Shown: positions 1-8,989, counted from the first letter of the stretch. The stretch is 64,000 nt of DNA from VXYL01 sp965203685 (GCA_965203685.1 OZ241908.1:1984001-2048000); one strand, 5' to 3'. Translations and numbers: made by a program. The notes: a model not told the origin generated them from the letters alone.

Positions 1-266
1 GGGACATGCGTCCGGTGCCCGACGCCGACGATCAGGTCCGGTGAGGGGATGTCGGCGGGCCGACGCTGCAGGTGGCGGTGCAATTGGCGCCAGAGCAGGG
101 CCTTGAAGCGCATGTCGAACTCGTAGACCGCCAACGGCGTGAACTCGGCGAGGGCCTGCAGGAGCCCCGCCGACTGCTTCTCGTGGCCCGGCTTGCCGTC
201 CACGAATCGCCAGACCACGGTGGCACCTTCCACGCCGAAGCTGGCGCGGTTGTCTCCGGTCGGCAT
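1..266 (-). CDS. ELM1/GtrOC1-like (DUF1022) protein, N-terminal part
   Basis: This gene runs off the left edge, so only about 88 N-terminal residues are present. Its start reads MPTGDNRASFGVEG followed by VVWRFVDGKPGHEKQSAGLL, a pattern typical of the ELM1/GtrOC1 (DUF1022) family, which has a glycosyltransferase-like fold and no firm bacterial function. The ATG at 266 lies 12 nt downstream of the cysE stop, so the two are probably co-transcribed leftwards. The start could be a few codons further upstream. Identification rests on the DGKPGHE-type motif; the missing C-terminus prevents checking the rest. Confidence 0.72.
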   Translation of the reverse strand, partial: MPTGDNRASFGVEGATVVWRFVDGKPGHEKQSAGLLQALAEFTPLAVYEFDMRFKALLWRQLHRHLQRRPADIPSPDLIVGVGHRTHV

Positions 267-278
267 CTGGGACCCCTA

Positions 279-1115
279 TCAGGTGAGGCTGTGGTCCATC
301 CCGAACGCGGGGTTCTCGTCTTTCGGCGTGCCGACGGGCTTGGCGGGTACGCCGGCGACGGTGACGTGTGGCGGCACGTCGCCGAGCACGACGCTTCCGG
401 CACCGACCTTCGCGCCCGTACCGATCTCGATGTTGCCGATCACCTTGCAGCCGGCGCCGAGCAATACGCCGCGACGCACTTTCGGATGGCGGTCGCCGCT
501 CTCCTTGCCGGAGCCGCCGAGCGTCACGGCGTGCAGGATGGACACGTCGTCTTCGACCACCGCCGTTTCGCCGATCACGATGCCCGTTGCGTGGTCGATC
601 ATGATGCCGTGGCCGATCTGGGCGGCGGGGTGGATGTCGACCCCGAGACCGACGCTGATCTGGCTTTGGAAGAACTGCGCCAGCGTGTGGCGGCCGCGGC
701 CCCACAGCCAATGGGCGATCCGGTGGGCCTGCAAGGCATGGAAGCCCTTGAAGAAGAGGAACGGCGTCGACAGGTCCTCGCAGGCCGGGTCGCGTTCGTA
801 GGTGGCGAGGATATCGACCATGGCGCTGTCCAGGATGTTCGCGTCGTCCGTCATCGCTTCCTCGATAACGTCGCGGATCAGCATGGTGGGCAGCATCGGG
901 TTGTCGAGCTTGCTCGCCAGCCGGAAGGACAAGGCGGAGCGGAAGCTGCCGTGGTTCAGGATCGTGGCATGGAAGTAGCTGCCAAGGATCGGTTCCTCGG
1001 CGGCCTTGGCGAGCGCTTCCCGGCGCATCATCTCCCAGACCGTGCTGCCGTCCACCGCCTGGGTCGCGCGGAAGCGGTCCAGCATGGTGTGCGTTGCGGC
1101 GATCGCCTCAGCCAT
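279..1115 (-). CDS. cysE: Serine O-acetyltransferase
   Basis: CysE acetylates L-serine with acetyl-CoA to give O-acetylserine, the first committed step of cysteine synthesis in the cytoplasm. At 278 aa it is close to the E. coli enzyme (273 aa). An N-terminal helical domain (1-155) is followed by a left-handed beta-helix of hexapeptide repeats (about 160-255). Conserved elements are DIHPAA at 160-165, the DHATG histidine at 175 and DRHP with His210. The C-terminal tail that binds CysK or cysteine in other species is shorter here. A GAGG-type ribosome site precedes the ATG. The gene is divergent from nadK and followed closely by the ELM1-like gene. Confidence 0.96.
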   Translation of the reverse strand: MAEAIAATHTMLDRFRATQAVDGSTVWEMMRREALAKAAEEPILGSYFHATILNHGSFRSALSFRLASKLDNPMLPTMLIRDVIEEAMTDDANILDSAMVDILATYERDPACEDLSTPFLFFKGFHALQAHRIAHWLWGRGRHTLAQFFQSQISVGLGVDIHPAAQIGHGIMIDHATGIVIGETAVVEDDVSILHAVTLGGSGKESGDRHPKVRRGVLLGAGCKVIGNIEIGTGAKVGAGSVVLGDVPPHVTVAGVPAKPVGTPKDENPAFGMDHSLT

Positions 1116-1167
1116 GAGTCAACCCCTCGAGTCGTTGAGGTCTAGAGTGGCGACGGCGGCGTGACAT
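1108..1167 (-). CDS. Possible Arg-rich leader peptide ORF overlapping cysE start
   Basis: Upstream of cysE an ATG at 1167 has a strong ribosome site (AGGAGG) and opens a 19-codon frame, MSRRRRHSRPQRLEGLTHG. Its TGA at 1110-1108 overlaps the beginning of cysE in another frame. Four consecutive Arg codons occur near the start. Terminating ribosomes could re-initiate at the cysE ATG, giving translational coupling. No Cys or Ser run is present, so it is not a classical amino-acid attenuator for this pathway. This may be chance; only the ribosome site and the overlap support it. Confidence 0.3.
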   Translation of the reverse strand: MSRRRRHSRPQRLEGLTHG

Positions 1168-1261
1168 TTCAACCTCCTACGGGCGGTCCCTCGCGGTTGC
1201 CGGGTGGTGCGGCGGCGCGCCGTATACTCCACGAGAACGGTCAACCTTCAAGGGCAACGCG

Positions 1262-2164
1262 ATGCCTGCATTCCGTCATGTCGCGCTGGTGGGGCGAACC
1301 GGCAGTGCGCACGTCGTCGACGCCCTTCGGGCCGTGCTTGCAGCATTGGAGACAGCCGGCGCGGATGTGACGTTGGAGTCGGCAACAGCGGGCATGCTTG
1401 GGTGTTCGGGAGGCATCGCGCGCGAGCTTCTCGGCGAACGGGCGGAACTCGTCGTGGTGGTGGGCGGCGATGGCAGCATACTCGGCGTCGCGCGCGACGT
1501 GGCCGACACCGGCGTGCCTGTGCTGGGCGTGAACCGCGGTGGCCTGGGTTTCCTGGCGGACATCGCTCCCGACCAGATTGCCGGCAAGGTCGCCGCGGTC
1601 CTGCGCGGAGAGCACACCGTGGAGGACCGCTTCCTGCTCGATGCGCGGGTGTACCGGGACGGCAAGGAGGTCACGGTCGCGACGGCACTGAACGACGTGG
1701 TCGTTCACGCCGGGAGCATGTCGCGGATGATGGACCTGCGCCTCGCCATCGACGACGAGTTCGTCTACGACCAGCGCTCGGACGGACTGATCGTGTCCAC
1801 GCCGACGGGATCCACGGCGTATGCCTTGTCCGCCGGCGGGCCGATCATGCATCCGAAACTCGACGCGGTGGTCATCGTGCCGATGTTTCCGCACACGCTG
1901 GCATCGCGCCCCTTGGTGGTGCATGGTGCGTCCCGCATCAGCGTCCGGTTCGGCGACGCCGCGGCGACGCCCCGCGTCAGTTGCGACTCCCAGGTGGACC
2001 AGGAACTCGAGGCCAACGACGAGGTGCGGATCGCCAAGCATCCCCACCCACTCCGGCTGGCGTTTCCGGTGACGCACAACTTCTACGAGTCCTGCCGCAG
2101 CAAGCTGGACTGGGCAACACGCCTTGGCGACCGTCAGGGTCTGCGGCGTCTCGGCGACGTTTAG
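1262..2164 (+). CDS. nadK: NAD kinase
   Basis: This enzyme phosphorylates NAD+ at the 2'-hydroxyl of adenosine ribose to give NADP+. The 300-aa length fits bacterial NadK. The diagnostic GGDGS motif is at residues 68-72, the LNDVVVH motif around 143-149, and the DGLIVSTPTGSTAY segment at 174-187. A TATACT box at 1223-1228 is a possible -10 element, shared as a palindromic GTATAC with the opposite strand that serves cysE, but no good -35 is visible. The stop overlaps the stop of the convergent mocA-like gene by 4 nt. Confidence 0.97.
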   Translation: MPAFRHVALVGRTGSAHVVDALRAVLAALETAGADVTLESATAGMLGCSGGIARELLGERAELVVVVGGDGSILGVARDVADTGVPVLGVNRGGLGFLADIAPDQIAGKVAAVLRGEHTVEDRFLLDARVYRDGKEVTVATALNDVVVHAGSMSRMMDLRLAIDDEFVYDQRSDGLIVSTPTGSTAYALSAGGPIMHPKLDAVVIVPMFPHTLASRPLVVHGASRISVRFGDAAATPRVSCDSQVDQELEANDEVRIAKHPHPLRLAFPVTHNFYESCRSKLDWATRLGDRQGLRRLGDV

Positions 2165-2739
2165 GTCTTCGATGGCGGACGGTCGACGTCCGTCAGAATG
2201 CCGGGGTCGTCGACCTCGACGAAGCGGACCTGGTCGCTCGCGGCAATGACCTCCCGTGCACCGGTGTCGCCTTCGATCGCTGCTAACGCCGCGCGGGCGT
2301 GTGCCGGGAATCCGACCGGGTTGCCGGGCTGGCCTAAGTGCCGCGGACGAACGATGTGTTCGGCGTGAGCGGACATTTCATCGACGATGGCACGCAGCGT
2401 CGCAGGGGCAACGAACGGCATGTCGCCGAGACCCACAACGAGCCCGGGCGCTTGGTCGAGCGCTGCGACGCCGGCCGCCAGCGAGCGAGACTGGCCCCGG
2501 GAGGCATCCGCTGCCTCGACGATGCGGGCGCCGGCGGCCTGCACGAGGCCCGCGATCTCGGGCTCGCCCGGCCGGATGACGACGAGAACGTCCTCGAACA
2601 CCGCGCGGTAGACGTTGAGCGTGCGCGAGAGCATCGGCACGCCTTCGATGGGGAAGAGCCGCTTGTCGCTGCCGAAACGCTGTCCGCTGCCCGCCGCGAG
2701 AATCAACGCCGGCGGCTTTGCTTCGAAAATGCGGTTCAA
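2161..2739 (-). CDS. MobA/MocA-type nucleotidyltransferase
   Basis: A 192-aa NTP-transferase of the MobA/MocA type. The nucleotide-binding signature LILAAGSGQRFGSDK is at 12-26, with a metal-binding GLGDMPF near 100. Such proteins add CMP or GMP to molybdopterin cofactor; the family next to XdhC usually makes the MCD form for xanthine-dehydrogenase-type enzymes. Its ATG overlaps the XdhC stop (ATGA), so the two are translationally coupled. No molybdenum hydroxylase structural gene lies in the window. The exact nucleotide donor (CTP or GTP) cannot be read from sequence alone. Confidence 0.85.
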   Translation of the reverse strand: MNRIFEAKPPALILAAGSGQRFGSDKRLFPIEGVPMLSRTLNVYRAVFEDVLVVIRPGEPEIAGLVQAAGARIVEAADASRGQSRSLAAGVAALDQAPGLVVGLGDMPFVAPATLRAIVDEMSAHAEHIVRPRHLGQPGNPVGFPAHARAALAAIEGDTGAREVIAASDQVRFVEVDDPGILTDVDRPPSKT

Positions 2740-3758
2740 GAACCGGCGGCGAGGGCGGCGAGGGGTTCCGACGGTCGGAGAGCCGCTTGCGCTTCGTCGA
2801 CCTTGCGCTGTCGGACGGCGGTGACTTCGGCGAGTACAGCGACTGCGATTTCGGGCGGCGTCTTGCTGCCGATCGGCAACCCGATCGGCGCATGGAGCCG
2901 GTCGATTTCAGCGCCTGTCAGGTCCAGCGCCTCGAGACGAAGCCGCCGATTGGCCGACGTGCGCGTGGAGCCCATGGCCCCGATGTAGAACGCGTCGGTC
3001 TTGAGCGCTTCCATGAGGCCCATGTCATCGATTCGGGGGTCGTGGGTCAGCGCCACGATTGCCGAGTACGGATCGTCCGCGTAGCGACGCACGGCGTCAT
3101 CGGGCATGTCGCGAACCTTGCGCACGCCCGCAACGCTGAACTGCTCAAGCTCGTCCGTGCGCGGGTCGCATACGACGACATCGTAGTCGAGTGCCAGCGC
3201 GATCTCCGCGACATAGGACGCCACCATGTTGGTGCCGATGATGAACAACTGGTACTGCGGCCCGTAGGTCTGCACGAGTCGCCCCCGGGCGTGGTCGTAA
3301 TCGAACGGCTGATGGCGGTCCACGTCGCGAGCGGCATATTCGCCGGAGCGGATGTCGAGCGAGCGCTCGACGCATGCCCGGTCGTCGAGCCGTGCCACCA
3401 AGTGCTCGAAATGGCGGCACCGGGCCGGGTCCGCTTCGAGGGGTTCGATGACGATGTCGAGGTGGCCGCCGCAGGGTAGGCCGAGTTTCTCCGCCTCTTC
3501 CGCGGTCTCGCCATAGCGGAAGAACTGGGCGCGATCCTGTGCCAGTTCGCCGCGCGTCAGCTTGTCCAAGAGGTCGTCCTCGACACAGCCACCGGACAAC
3601 GAGCCCTTGAGGTGGCCATCGCCGTTGCACGTCAACAGGGATCCGACCGGGCGCGGGGAGGAGCCGTAGGTGGCGACCACGGTGGCAAGCCAGCACGGGA
3701 CATCGTTCGCGAGCCAGTCGCGGATTTGACCGATGACCTGCTGATCCACTGCCTGCAT
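2736..3758 (-). CDS. XdhC/CoxI family molybdoenzyme maturation factor
   Basis: A 340-aa XdhC-type chaperone. XdhC proteins bind molybdenum cofactor, promote its sulfuration and insert it into xanthine-dehydrogenase-like hydroxylases. The N-terminal XdhC_CoxI domain shows TVVATYGSSPRPVGS and SLSGGCVEDDLL; the C-terminal Rossmann domain begins near YQLFIIGTNMVASYVAE. The Gly-rich loop is unusual: typical members read GAGHVA, here GTNMVA. The ATG at 3758 was chosen because homologues begin with a short helix just before this point; longer in-frame extension upstream is antisense to pepN. It is coupled to the MocA-like gene. Confidence 0.9.
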   Translation of the reverse strand: MQAVDQQVIGQIRDWLANDVPCWLATVVATYGSSPRPVGSLLTCNGDGHLKGSLSGGCVEDDLLDKLTRGELAQDRAQFFRYGETAEEAEKLGLPCGGHLDIVIEPLEADPARCRHFEHLVARLDDRACVERSLDIRSGEYAARDVDRHQPFDYDHARGRLVQTYGPQYQLFIIGTNMVASYVAEIALALDYDVVVCDPRTDELEQFSVAGVRKVRDMPDDAVRRYADDPYSAIVALTHDPRIDDMGLMEALKTDAFYIGAMGSTRTSANRRLRLEALDLTGAEIDRLHAPIGLPIGSKTPPEIAVAVLAEVTAVRQRKVDEAQAALRPSEPLAALAAGS

Positions 3759-3765
3759 GGGAAAG

Positions 3766-3774
3766 ATTGTAGCA
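3766..3774 (-). promoter_or_regulatory. Extended -10 promoter for xdhC
   Basis: On the minus strand the sequence TGCTACAAT forms an extended -10 element (TG-N-TACAAT). It ends only 7 nt before the xdhC ATG, so the transcript would be leaderless or nearly so. No convincing -35 is seen, which suits an extended -10 promoter. Confidence 0.45.
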
Positions 3775-3839
3775 CCCGACGAAACGCGGACAGCGATTCG
3801 CCTACACTTCAACCGACCGCCCGCGCACTTGAGGAACCC

Positions 3840-6533
3840 ATGCCCGACACGCCCGAGACGATCAACCGTGCCGACTACCGGCCCTATCCGTTCGAGCTCA
3901 CGGAGACCGCGCTGGCATTCGACATCCGCGACGGCGAGACCACGGTCGACTCGGACCTCGCGTTCGCACGCCGCGACGGTGCCGAGGGCGACCTCGTGTT
4001 GTACGGCGTCGACGTCGAGCTTGTATCGCTTGCCGTCGACGGCCGCGAACTCGGCGGCAACGAGTACGCGATCTCCGGCGAGACGCTGACGGTTTTCGGT
4101 GTGCCCGACCGCTGCCGCGTCCAAGTGACCACGAAGATCGTGCCGGAGGACAACAAGGCGTTCGAAGGCCTCTACAAGTCCAACGACTTGTACTGCACGC
4201 AGTGCGAGGCGGAGAGCTTCCGCAAGATCACCTACTTCCCGGACCGGCCGGACGTGTTGTCGTGCTTCACTACCACCATCACCGCCGATGCGGCCCGCTA
4301 CCCGGTGCTGCTGTCGAACGGCAATCTCACGGCCGATGACACCGTCGACGGGCGGCGCACGGTGACGTGGCGCGATCCGTTCCCGAAGCCGAGCTATCTC
4401 TTTGCCCTGGTGGCCGGCGATCTCGCCGTGCTCGAGGACGAGTTCGTGACGCGCTCCGGCCGGAGCGTAACGCTGCGCATCTACTCGGAGCCCCACAACA
4501 TCGGTCAGTGCGGCTACGCCATGGGTGCGCTGAAGCGGGCGATGCGCTGGGACGAGGAGCGCTTCGGCCGCGAATACGACCTCGACATCTTCATGATCGT
4601 CGCGGTCGAGGACTTCAACATGGGCGCCATGGAGAACAAGGGCCTCAACATATTCAACACCTCGTGCGTGCTCGCCACGGCGGAGACGGCGACCGACGCC
4701 GCGCACCAGCGCGTCGAGGCCGTCGTGGCCCACGAGTATTTCCACAACTGGTCGGGCAACCGGGTGACCTGCCGCGATTGGTTCCAGCTCAGCCTCAAGG
4801 AAGGCTTCACCGTGTACCGGGACGCCGAGTTCACGTCGGACATGAACTCGCGGACCATCAAGCGGGTCGAGGACGTCGAGTTCCTGCGCTCCGTGCAATT
4901 CGTCGAGGACGGCGGCCCGCTGGCGCACCCGGTGCGGCCGGACAGCTACGTGGAGATCTCGAACTTCTACACCACGACGGTCTACGAAAAGGGTGCCGAG
5001 GTGGTGCGCATGCTGGACACCATTCTCGGCCGCGACCGGTTCCGCGCCGGGACGGACACCTACTTTGCGCGCCATGACGGTCAGGCGGTCACCATCGAGG
5101 ACTTCGTCGTGGCCATGGAGGAGGCCAACGGCTTCGAACTGCCGATGTTCCGACGCTGGTACGAGCAGGCCGGCACGCCGCGCCTCACGGTGGCCGAGAG
5201 CCGCGTCGGTGACACGCTTGAGCTTGTCGTCGAACAGTCCTCCTCGCCGTCGCCGAATCAACCGACGAAGCAGCCGTTCCACATCCCGGTCGCCTTCGGC
5301 CTAGTCAGCGCCGACGGCCGGGACATGCTCGGCGCGGCGGGCGCAGGCGCTGGCTTCTCGGTGGGCGTCGAGGCCGATGTGGACGTGGAGAACCCGAACG
5401 CCGACGGGACATTGGTTGCGCACCTCAAGGGGGAACGCGCCTGCCTTCGATTCACCGGGGTTCCGTCGGATGCCGAGGTCAGCTTCCTGCGCGGCTTCTC
5501 AGCACCCGTGCGCGTGGACTACCCGCGCGACCGCGACGTGTGCCGGCGCCTGGCGGCAAACGACCCCGACGGATTTGCACGCTGGGACGCCGCGCAGGGT
5601 TTGGTCTCGTCGAGCCTGCTCCCCGACGCGTCGGACGCCGACCGTGATGCGGTTGTCGCCCTGTTCGAGGATCTCGCGTCCCACGCTCTCGATGCGCCCG
5701 ACGACGGCGAAGCCAAGGCGCTGATGGCGTCCATGCTCACTCTCCCCGTCGAAGGCACGCTGCTGGATTTAGCACCCGGTGCCGACATCCTGGCGATTAC
5801 GGCTGCGTGGGACGACATGGCCGACCGGTTGGCCGCGGCGGTCGACTGGCTTGAATTGGTCGGTGCGAACGAGGCCGCCGACGGTTATCGGCCACACCCC
5901 GAGGACATCGCGCGGCGAAGCCTGAAACTGCGTGCCCAGTGGTACGCGGTCCGCAACCTCGGTCGGCAAGACCCGGGGGCTGCGCACGAACGGCTGCGCG
6001 GCCTGCTGCGCGACGCGGACAACCTGACGGACCGGACGGCCGCCCTGCAAGGCATCCTCGGGCTCCCGGGCGTTGATGACGCGGCCAAGGCCGACGACCT
6101 GGGGGCGTTCTACGAGCGCTGGTCGAGCGAAGCCCTGGTGGTCGATGGCTGGTTCTCGGCGCAGGCCAGGAACCCGCTACCCGGTGGCCTCACACGGGTG
6201 CGCGCACTCGAGACACACCCGGCGTTCGACATCACCAATCCGAACAAGGTCCGTGCCCTGATCGGCGCCTACACCGCCAACGTGCGCAACTTCCACAGCG
6301 TGGACGGCGCCAGCTACCGCTGGACGGCAGACAAGGTGCTTGCCGTGGACGCCAAGAATCCACAGGTGGCTTCGATGTTGGCCAAGAAGCTCACCGAGTG
6401 GCCGCGCTTCGACGCGGCCCGCGGTCGGCGGATGCGCACCGTGTTGGAGGAACTCGGTGGCAACGACCTATCGAAGGATGTTCGCGAGGTGGTCGACAAG
6501 GGTTTGGCGTCGGCGGGTTCGAAAGCTCCTTGA
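3840..6533 (+). CDS. pepN: Aminopeptidase N (M1 family)
   Basis: A cytoplasmic zinc aminopeptidase that removes N-terminal residues from peptides. It is 897 aa (E. coli PepN 870). The exopeptidase motif GAMEN is at 262-266 and the zinc site HEYFHNW starts at 298 with the downstream KEGFTVYRD glutamate; these positions almost equal the E. coli numbering, which supports the ATG at 3840. The M1 domain is followed by the Ig-like domain and long C-terminal helical domain (roughly 540-897). It is divergent from xdhC with 81 nt between starts, and pyrD follows 17 nt downstream. Confidence 0.97.
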   Translation: MPDTPETINRADYRPYPFELTETALAFDIRDGETTVDSDLAFARRDGAEGDLVLYGVDVELVSLAVDGRELGGNEYAISGETLTVFGVPDRCRVQVTTKIVPEDNKAFEGLYKSNDLYCTQCEAESFRKITYFPDRPDVLSCFTTTITADAARYPVLLSNGNLTADDTVDGRRTVTWRDPFPKPSYLFALVAGDLAVLEDEFVTRSGRSVTLRIYSEPHNIGQCGYAMGALKRAMRWDEERFGREYDLDIFMIVAVEDFNMGAMENKGLNIFNTSCVLATAETATDAAHQRVEAVVAHEYFHNWSGNRVTCRDWFQLSLKEGFTVYRDAEFTSDMNSRTIKRVEDVEFLRSVQFVEDGGPLAHPVRPDSYVEISNFYTTTVYEKGAEVVRMLDTILGRDRFRAGTDTYFARHDGQAVTIEDFVVAMEEANGFELPMFRRWYEQAGTPRLTVAESRVGDTLELVVEQSSSPSPNQPTKQPFHIPVAFGLVSADGRDMLGAAGAGAGFSVGVEADVDVENPNADGTLVAHLKGERACLRFTGVPSDAEVSFLRGFSAPVRVDYPRDRDVCRRLAANDPDGFARWDAAQGLVSSSLLPDASDADRDAVVALFEDLASHALDAPDDGEAKALMASMLTLPVEGTLLDLAPGADILAITAAWDDMADRLAAAVDWLELVGANEAADGYRPHPEDIARRSLKLRAQWYAVRNLGRQDPGAAHERLRGLLRDADNLTDRTAALQGILGLPGVDDAAKADDLGAFYERWSSEALVVDGWFSAQARNPLPGGLTRVRALETHPAFDITNPNKVRALIGAYTANVRNFHSVDGASYRWTADKVLAVDAKNPQVASMLAKKLTEWPRFDAARGRRMRTVLEELGGNDLSKDVREVVDKGLASAGSKAP

Positions 6534-6550
6534 CGATGTGGTGAACAACC

Positions 6551-7549
6551 ATGCGTGAGCGTGGCGCGTACTCCCTGCTGCGTCGGATGCTGTTCGCGTT
6601 GCCACCCGAGACGGCGCACGGGGCCGCGCTTGCCACGTTGCGCGCGGCGGGGACCTTCCCGCGACTTGCGCCGCGGCCCCGCGATATCGAGGTCCTGGGC
6701 CTTCGGTTCCCCAACCGGGTCGGGGTCGCGGCGGGCCTGGACAAGGACGGCGTTGCGGCCGCCGGCCTTGCGCGGATCGGGTTTGGATTCGTCGAGATCG
6801 GCACGGTCACGCCGCGCCCGCAGCGCGGCAATCCGCAACCGCGCCTGTTCCGCCTGACCGAGGATCTGGCGCTGATCAACCGGATGGGCTTCAACAGCGC
6901 CGGGGCTTCGGCGGTCGCAGCGAACCTTGCCCGGGTACGCAACCGCATCGATGTTCCCGTCGGCGTGAACATCGGCAAGAACCGCGCAACACCGGCTGGC
7001 GATGCCTCGCGGGACTACGCGGCTTGCTTGGCGGCGACCTACGACGTGGCGGACTACCTCACCGTGAACCTGTCGTCGCCGAACACGCCGGGACTGCGCG
7101 ACCTGCAGTCGGCGACCCGGGCGCACGCGCTGATCGCTGAACTGATCGAGGTGCGTGACCGCTTGGACGTCGCCAAGCCGATCCTGGTCAAGCTGGCCCC
7201 GGACCTTGCGCCTGCGGATCTCGAGGAGACGGCGCAGGCCGTGCTCGCCGCCGGTGCGGATGGGTTCGTCGCGGTCAACACCACGGTGGCGAGGTCGTTC
7301 GCGTTGCGCTCGCCGAATGCCGTTCAGACAGGTGGTCTGTCCGGCGTGCCACTGCTGCCACGGGCCAAGGACACCGTGCACCGTCTGCGAACCTGTGTGG
7401 GCCCGGCCCCGGCCATCATCGGTGTCGGAGGCATCGCCACGCACACGGACGTGGCCGCGATGCTCGCGGCGGGTGCGGACCTCGTGCAGGTCTACACGGC
7501 GCTGGTGTACGCGGGTCCGCAGTTGGTGGGGGAGCTGACCGGACCTTGA
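6551..7549 (+). CDS. pyrD: Dihydroorotate dehydrogenase (quinone), class 2
   Basis: PyrD oxidises dihydroorotate to orotate in pyrimidine synthesis, passing electrons to membrane quinone through FMN. The 332-aa protein has the N-terminal amphipathic membrane-association extension typical of class 2 enzymes (about 1-45), the FMN-binding GVAAGLDKDG segment (58-67) and the catalytic serine in NLSSPNTPG at residue 175, the same number as in E. coli. The downstream KLAPDLAP and GVGGI segments complete the barrel. It sits 17 nt after pepN and could be co-transcribed with it. Confidence 0.97.
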   Translation: MRERGAYSLLRRMLFALPPETAHGAALATLRAAGTFPRLAPRPRDIEVLGLRFPNRVGVAAGLDKDGVAAAGLARIGFGFVEIGTVTPRPQRGNPQPRLFRLTEDLALINRMGFNSAGASAVAANLARVRNRIDVPVGVNIGKNRATPAGDASRDYAACLAATYDVADYLTVNLSSPNTPGLRDLQSATRAHALIAELIEVRDRLDVAKPILVKLAPDLAPADLEETAQAVLAAGADGFVAVNTTVARSFALRSPNAVQTGGLSGVPLLPRAKDTVHRLRTCVGPAPAIIGVGGIATHTDVAAMLAAGADLVQVYTALVYAGPQLVGELTGP

Positions 7550-7647
7550 TTCGCATGCCGGGCAGGGCGGATCGGTCCCAACATAGGCGCGACGCGTAAC
7601 CCGGCTGGATTGTTGCCCCTGTCTTGTGTACGTTCCGCGTTGGTGGG

Positions 7648-7663
7648 TGGCGAAGCCATCGCA
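7648..7663 (+). promoter_or_regulatory. Candidate sigma-54 promoter before amt
   Basis: The stretch TGGCGAAGCCATCGCA has GG (7649-7650) and GC (7661-7662) separated by exactly 10 nt, the hallmark of -24/-12 promoters. The -24 half matches TGGC but lacks the following AC, and the -12 half reads TCGCA instead of TTGCA. A start site near 7673 would leave a short leader carrying the AGGGG ribosome site. Ammonium transporter genes are often NtrC/sigma-54 controlled. Confidence 0.33.
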
Positions 7664-7684
7664 AGGGGCAAGGGGAACAGCGCA

Positions 7685-8989
7685 ATGGGAATCAGAATTA
7701 CCGCGCAGCGGGTGCTTGCGGCGGTCGTCTCGCTTGGGGCCGTGGCCGCGTTCGGCCAATCGCCGGAAGGCGGCGACACGGCTTGGATCTTGACCTCGAC
7801 AGCCTTGGTGCTGTTCATGACGATCCCGGGCTTGGCCCTTTTCTACGGTGGCCTGGTGCGCGCCAACAGCGTCCTGTCGGTGCTGTTGCAATGTTTCGCC
7901 ATCACGTGCCTGGTCACGATCCTGTGGCTCGTCGTCGGCTACAGCCTGGCGTTCGGGGACAGCATCGGTAACGTGATCGGGGGCCTTGGCAAGTTCCTCT
8001 ACAACGGGGTCGGCGAGGACTCGATGTCGGGGACGATCCCAGAGTCGATCTTCGCGACCTTCCAGTTGACCTTTGCCATCATCACCCCGGCGCTGATCGT
8101 CGGTGCTTTCGTGGAGCGGATGCGGTTCTCGGCGGTGTTGCTGTTCACCGCGTTCTGGTCGCTGTTGGTCTACGCACCCATCACCCATTGGGTCTGGGGC
8201 GGCGGCTGGCTCGGCGACTTGGGCCTGATGGATTTCGCCGGCGGCACGGTGGTGCACATTTCGGCCGGAACCGCCGCCGTGGTTGCCGCCGTGGTACTTG
8301 GGCCGCGGCGGGGCTTCCCGGACCATACGCAGCCGCCGCACAACATGACGCTGACCATCGCGGGTGCGGCGATGCTGTGGGTAGGCTGGTTCGGCTTCAA
8401 CGGTGGCAGTGCCCTCGCGGCCAATGGCGATGCCGCGATGGCGCTCACGGTGACTCACATCGCCGCGGCGGCCGCAGCGTTCACGTGGATGATGATCGAG
8501 TGGGCCCGGTACGGTAAGCCGAGTGCCCTCGGTGCAGTCACCGGCATGGTGGCGGGACTCGGGACGATCACACCGGCGTCCGGCTTCGTCGGACCGGCGG
8601 GGGCGCTGGTGATCGGCATCGCCGCCGGCACCCTGTGCTTCTTCGCCACGAACTTCATGAAGCGCACGTTGAAGATCGACGACTCGTTGGACGTGTTCCC
8701 GGTACACGGCGTTGGCGGCGCCTTAGGCACGATCCTGACGGGCGTGTTCGCAGCGACGACGCTCGGCATCTTCAGCGGCCAAGGGTTCGCGTCGGAGATG
8801 GCGACGATCGGGAGCCAGATCGGTTCGCAGGCTGTCGGCGTACTCGCGACCGTCGCCTTCACGGCGATCGGCACGTTCATCATCTTGAAGATCGTCGACG
8901 TGCTGGTCGGTGGTGCCCGCGTCTCGGACGAAGAAGAGACGGAGGGCCTCGACCTCGTCTCGCACAACGAACGCGGCTACACCTTGTAG
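7685..8989 (+). CDS. amtB: Ammonium transporter (Amt family)
   Basis: An inner-membrane ammonium channel of 434 aa. The ATG at 7685 follows an AGGGGAAC ribosome site and gives a cleavable signal sequence (about 1-24), as in AmtB proteins. Around eleven membrane segments follow. The conserved pore histidines are in FAGGTVVHIS (His191) and DVFPVHGVGG (His341). The motif WFGFNGGSA is also present. No glnK gene lies beside it, which is unusual for amtB but not rare. The upstream region has a candidate sigma-54 promoter. The substrate is inferred from the family. Confidence 0.94.
   Translation: MGIRITAQRVLAAVVSLGAVAAFGQSPEGGDTAWILTSTALVLFMTIPGLALFYGGLVRANSVLSVLLQCFAITCLVTILWLVVGYSLAFGDSIGNVIGGLGKFLYNGVGEDSMSGTIPESIFATFQLTFAIITPALIVGAFVERMRFSAVLLFTAFWSLLVYAPITHWVWGGGWLGDLGLMDFAGGTVVHISAGTAAVVAAVVLGPRRGFPDHTQPPHNMTLTIAGAAMLWVGWFGFNGGSALAANGDAAMALTVTHIAAAAAAFTWMMIEWARYGKPSALGAVTGMVAGLGTITPASGFVGPAGALVIGIAAGTLCFFATNFMKRTLKIDDSLDVFPVHGVGGALGTILTGVFAATTLGIFSGQGFASEMATIGSQIGSQAVGVLATVAFTAIGTFIILKIVDVLVGGARVSDEEETEGLDLVSHNERGYTL

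Noticed and set aside
72..1145. Long plus-strand frame opposite cysE
   Set aside because: Shadow of the cysE reading frame with no protein-like motif.
2736..5282. An 848-codon leftward frame covering xdhC and beyond
   Set aside because: Only the last 340 codons match XdhC; the rest is the antisense of pepN.
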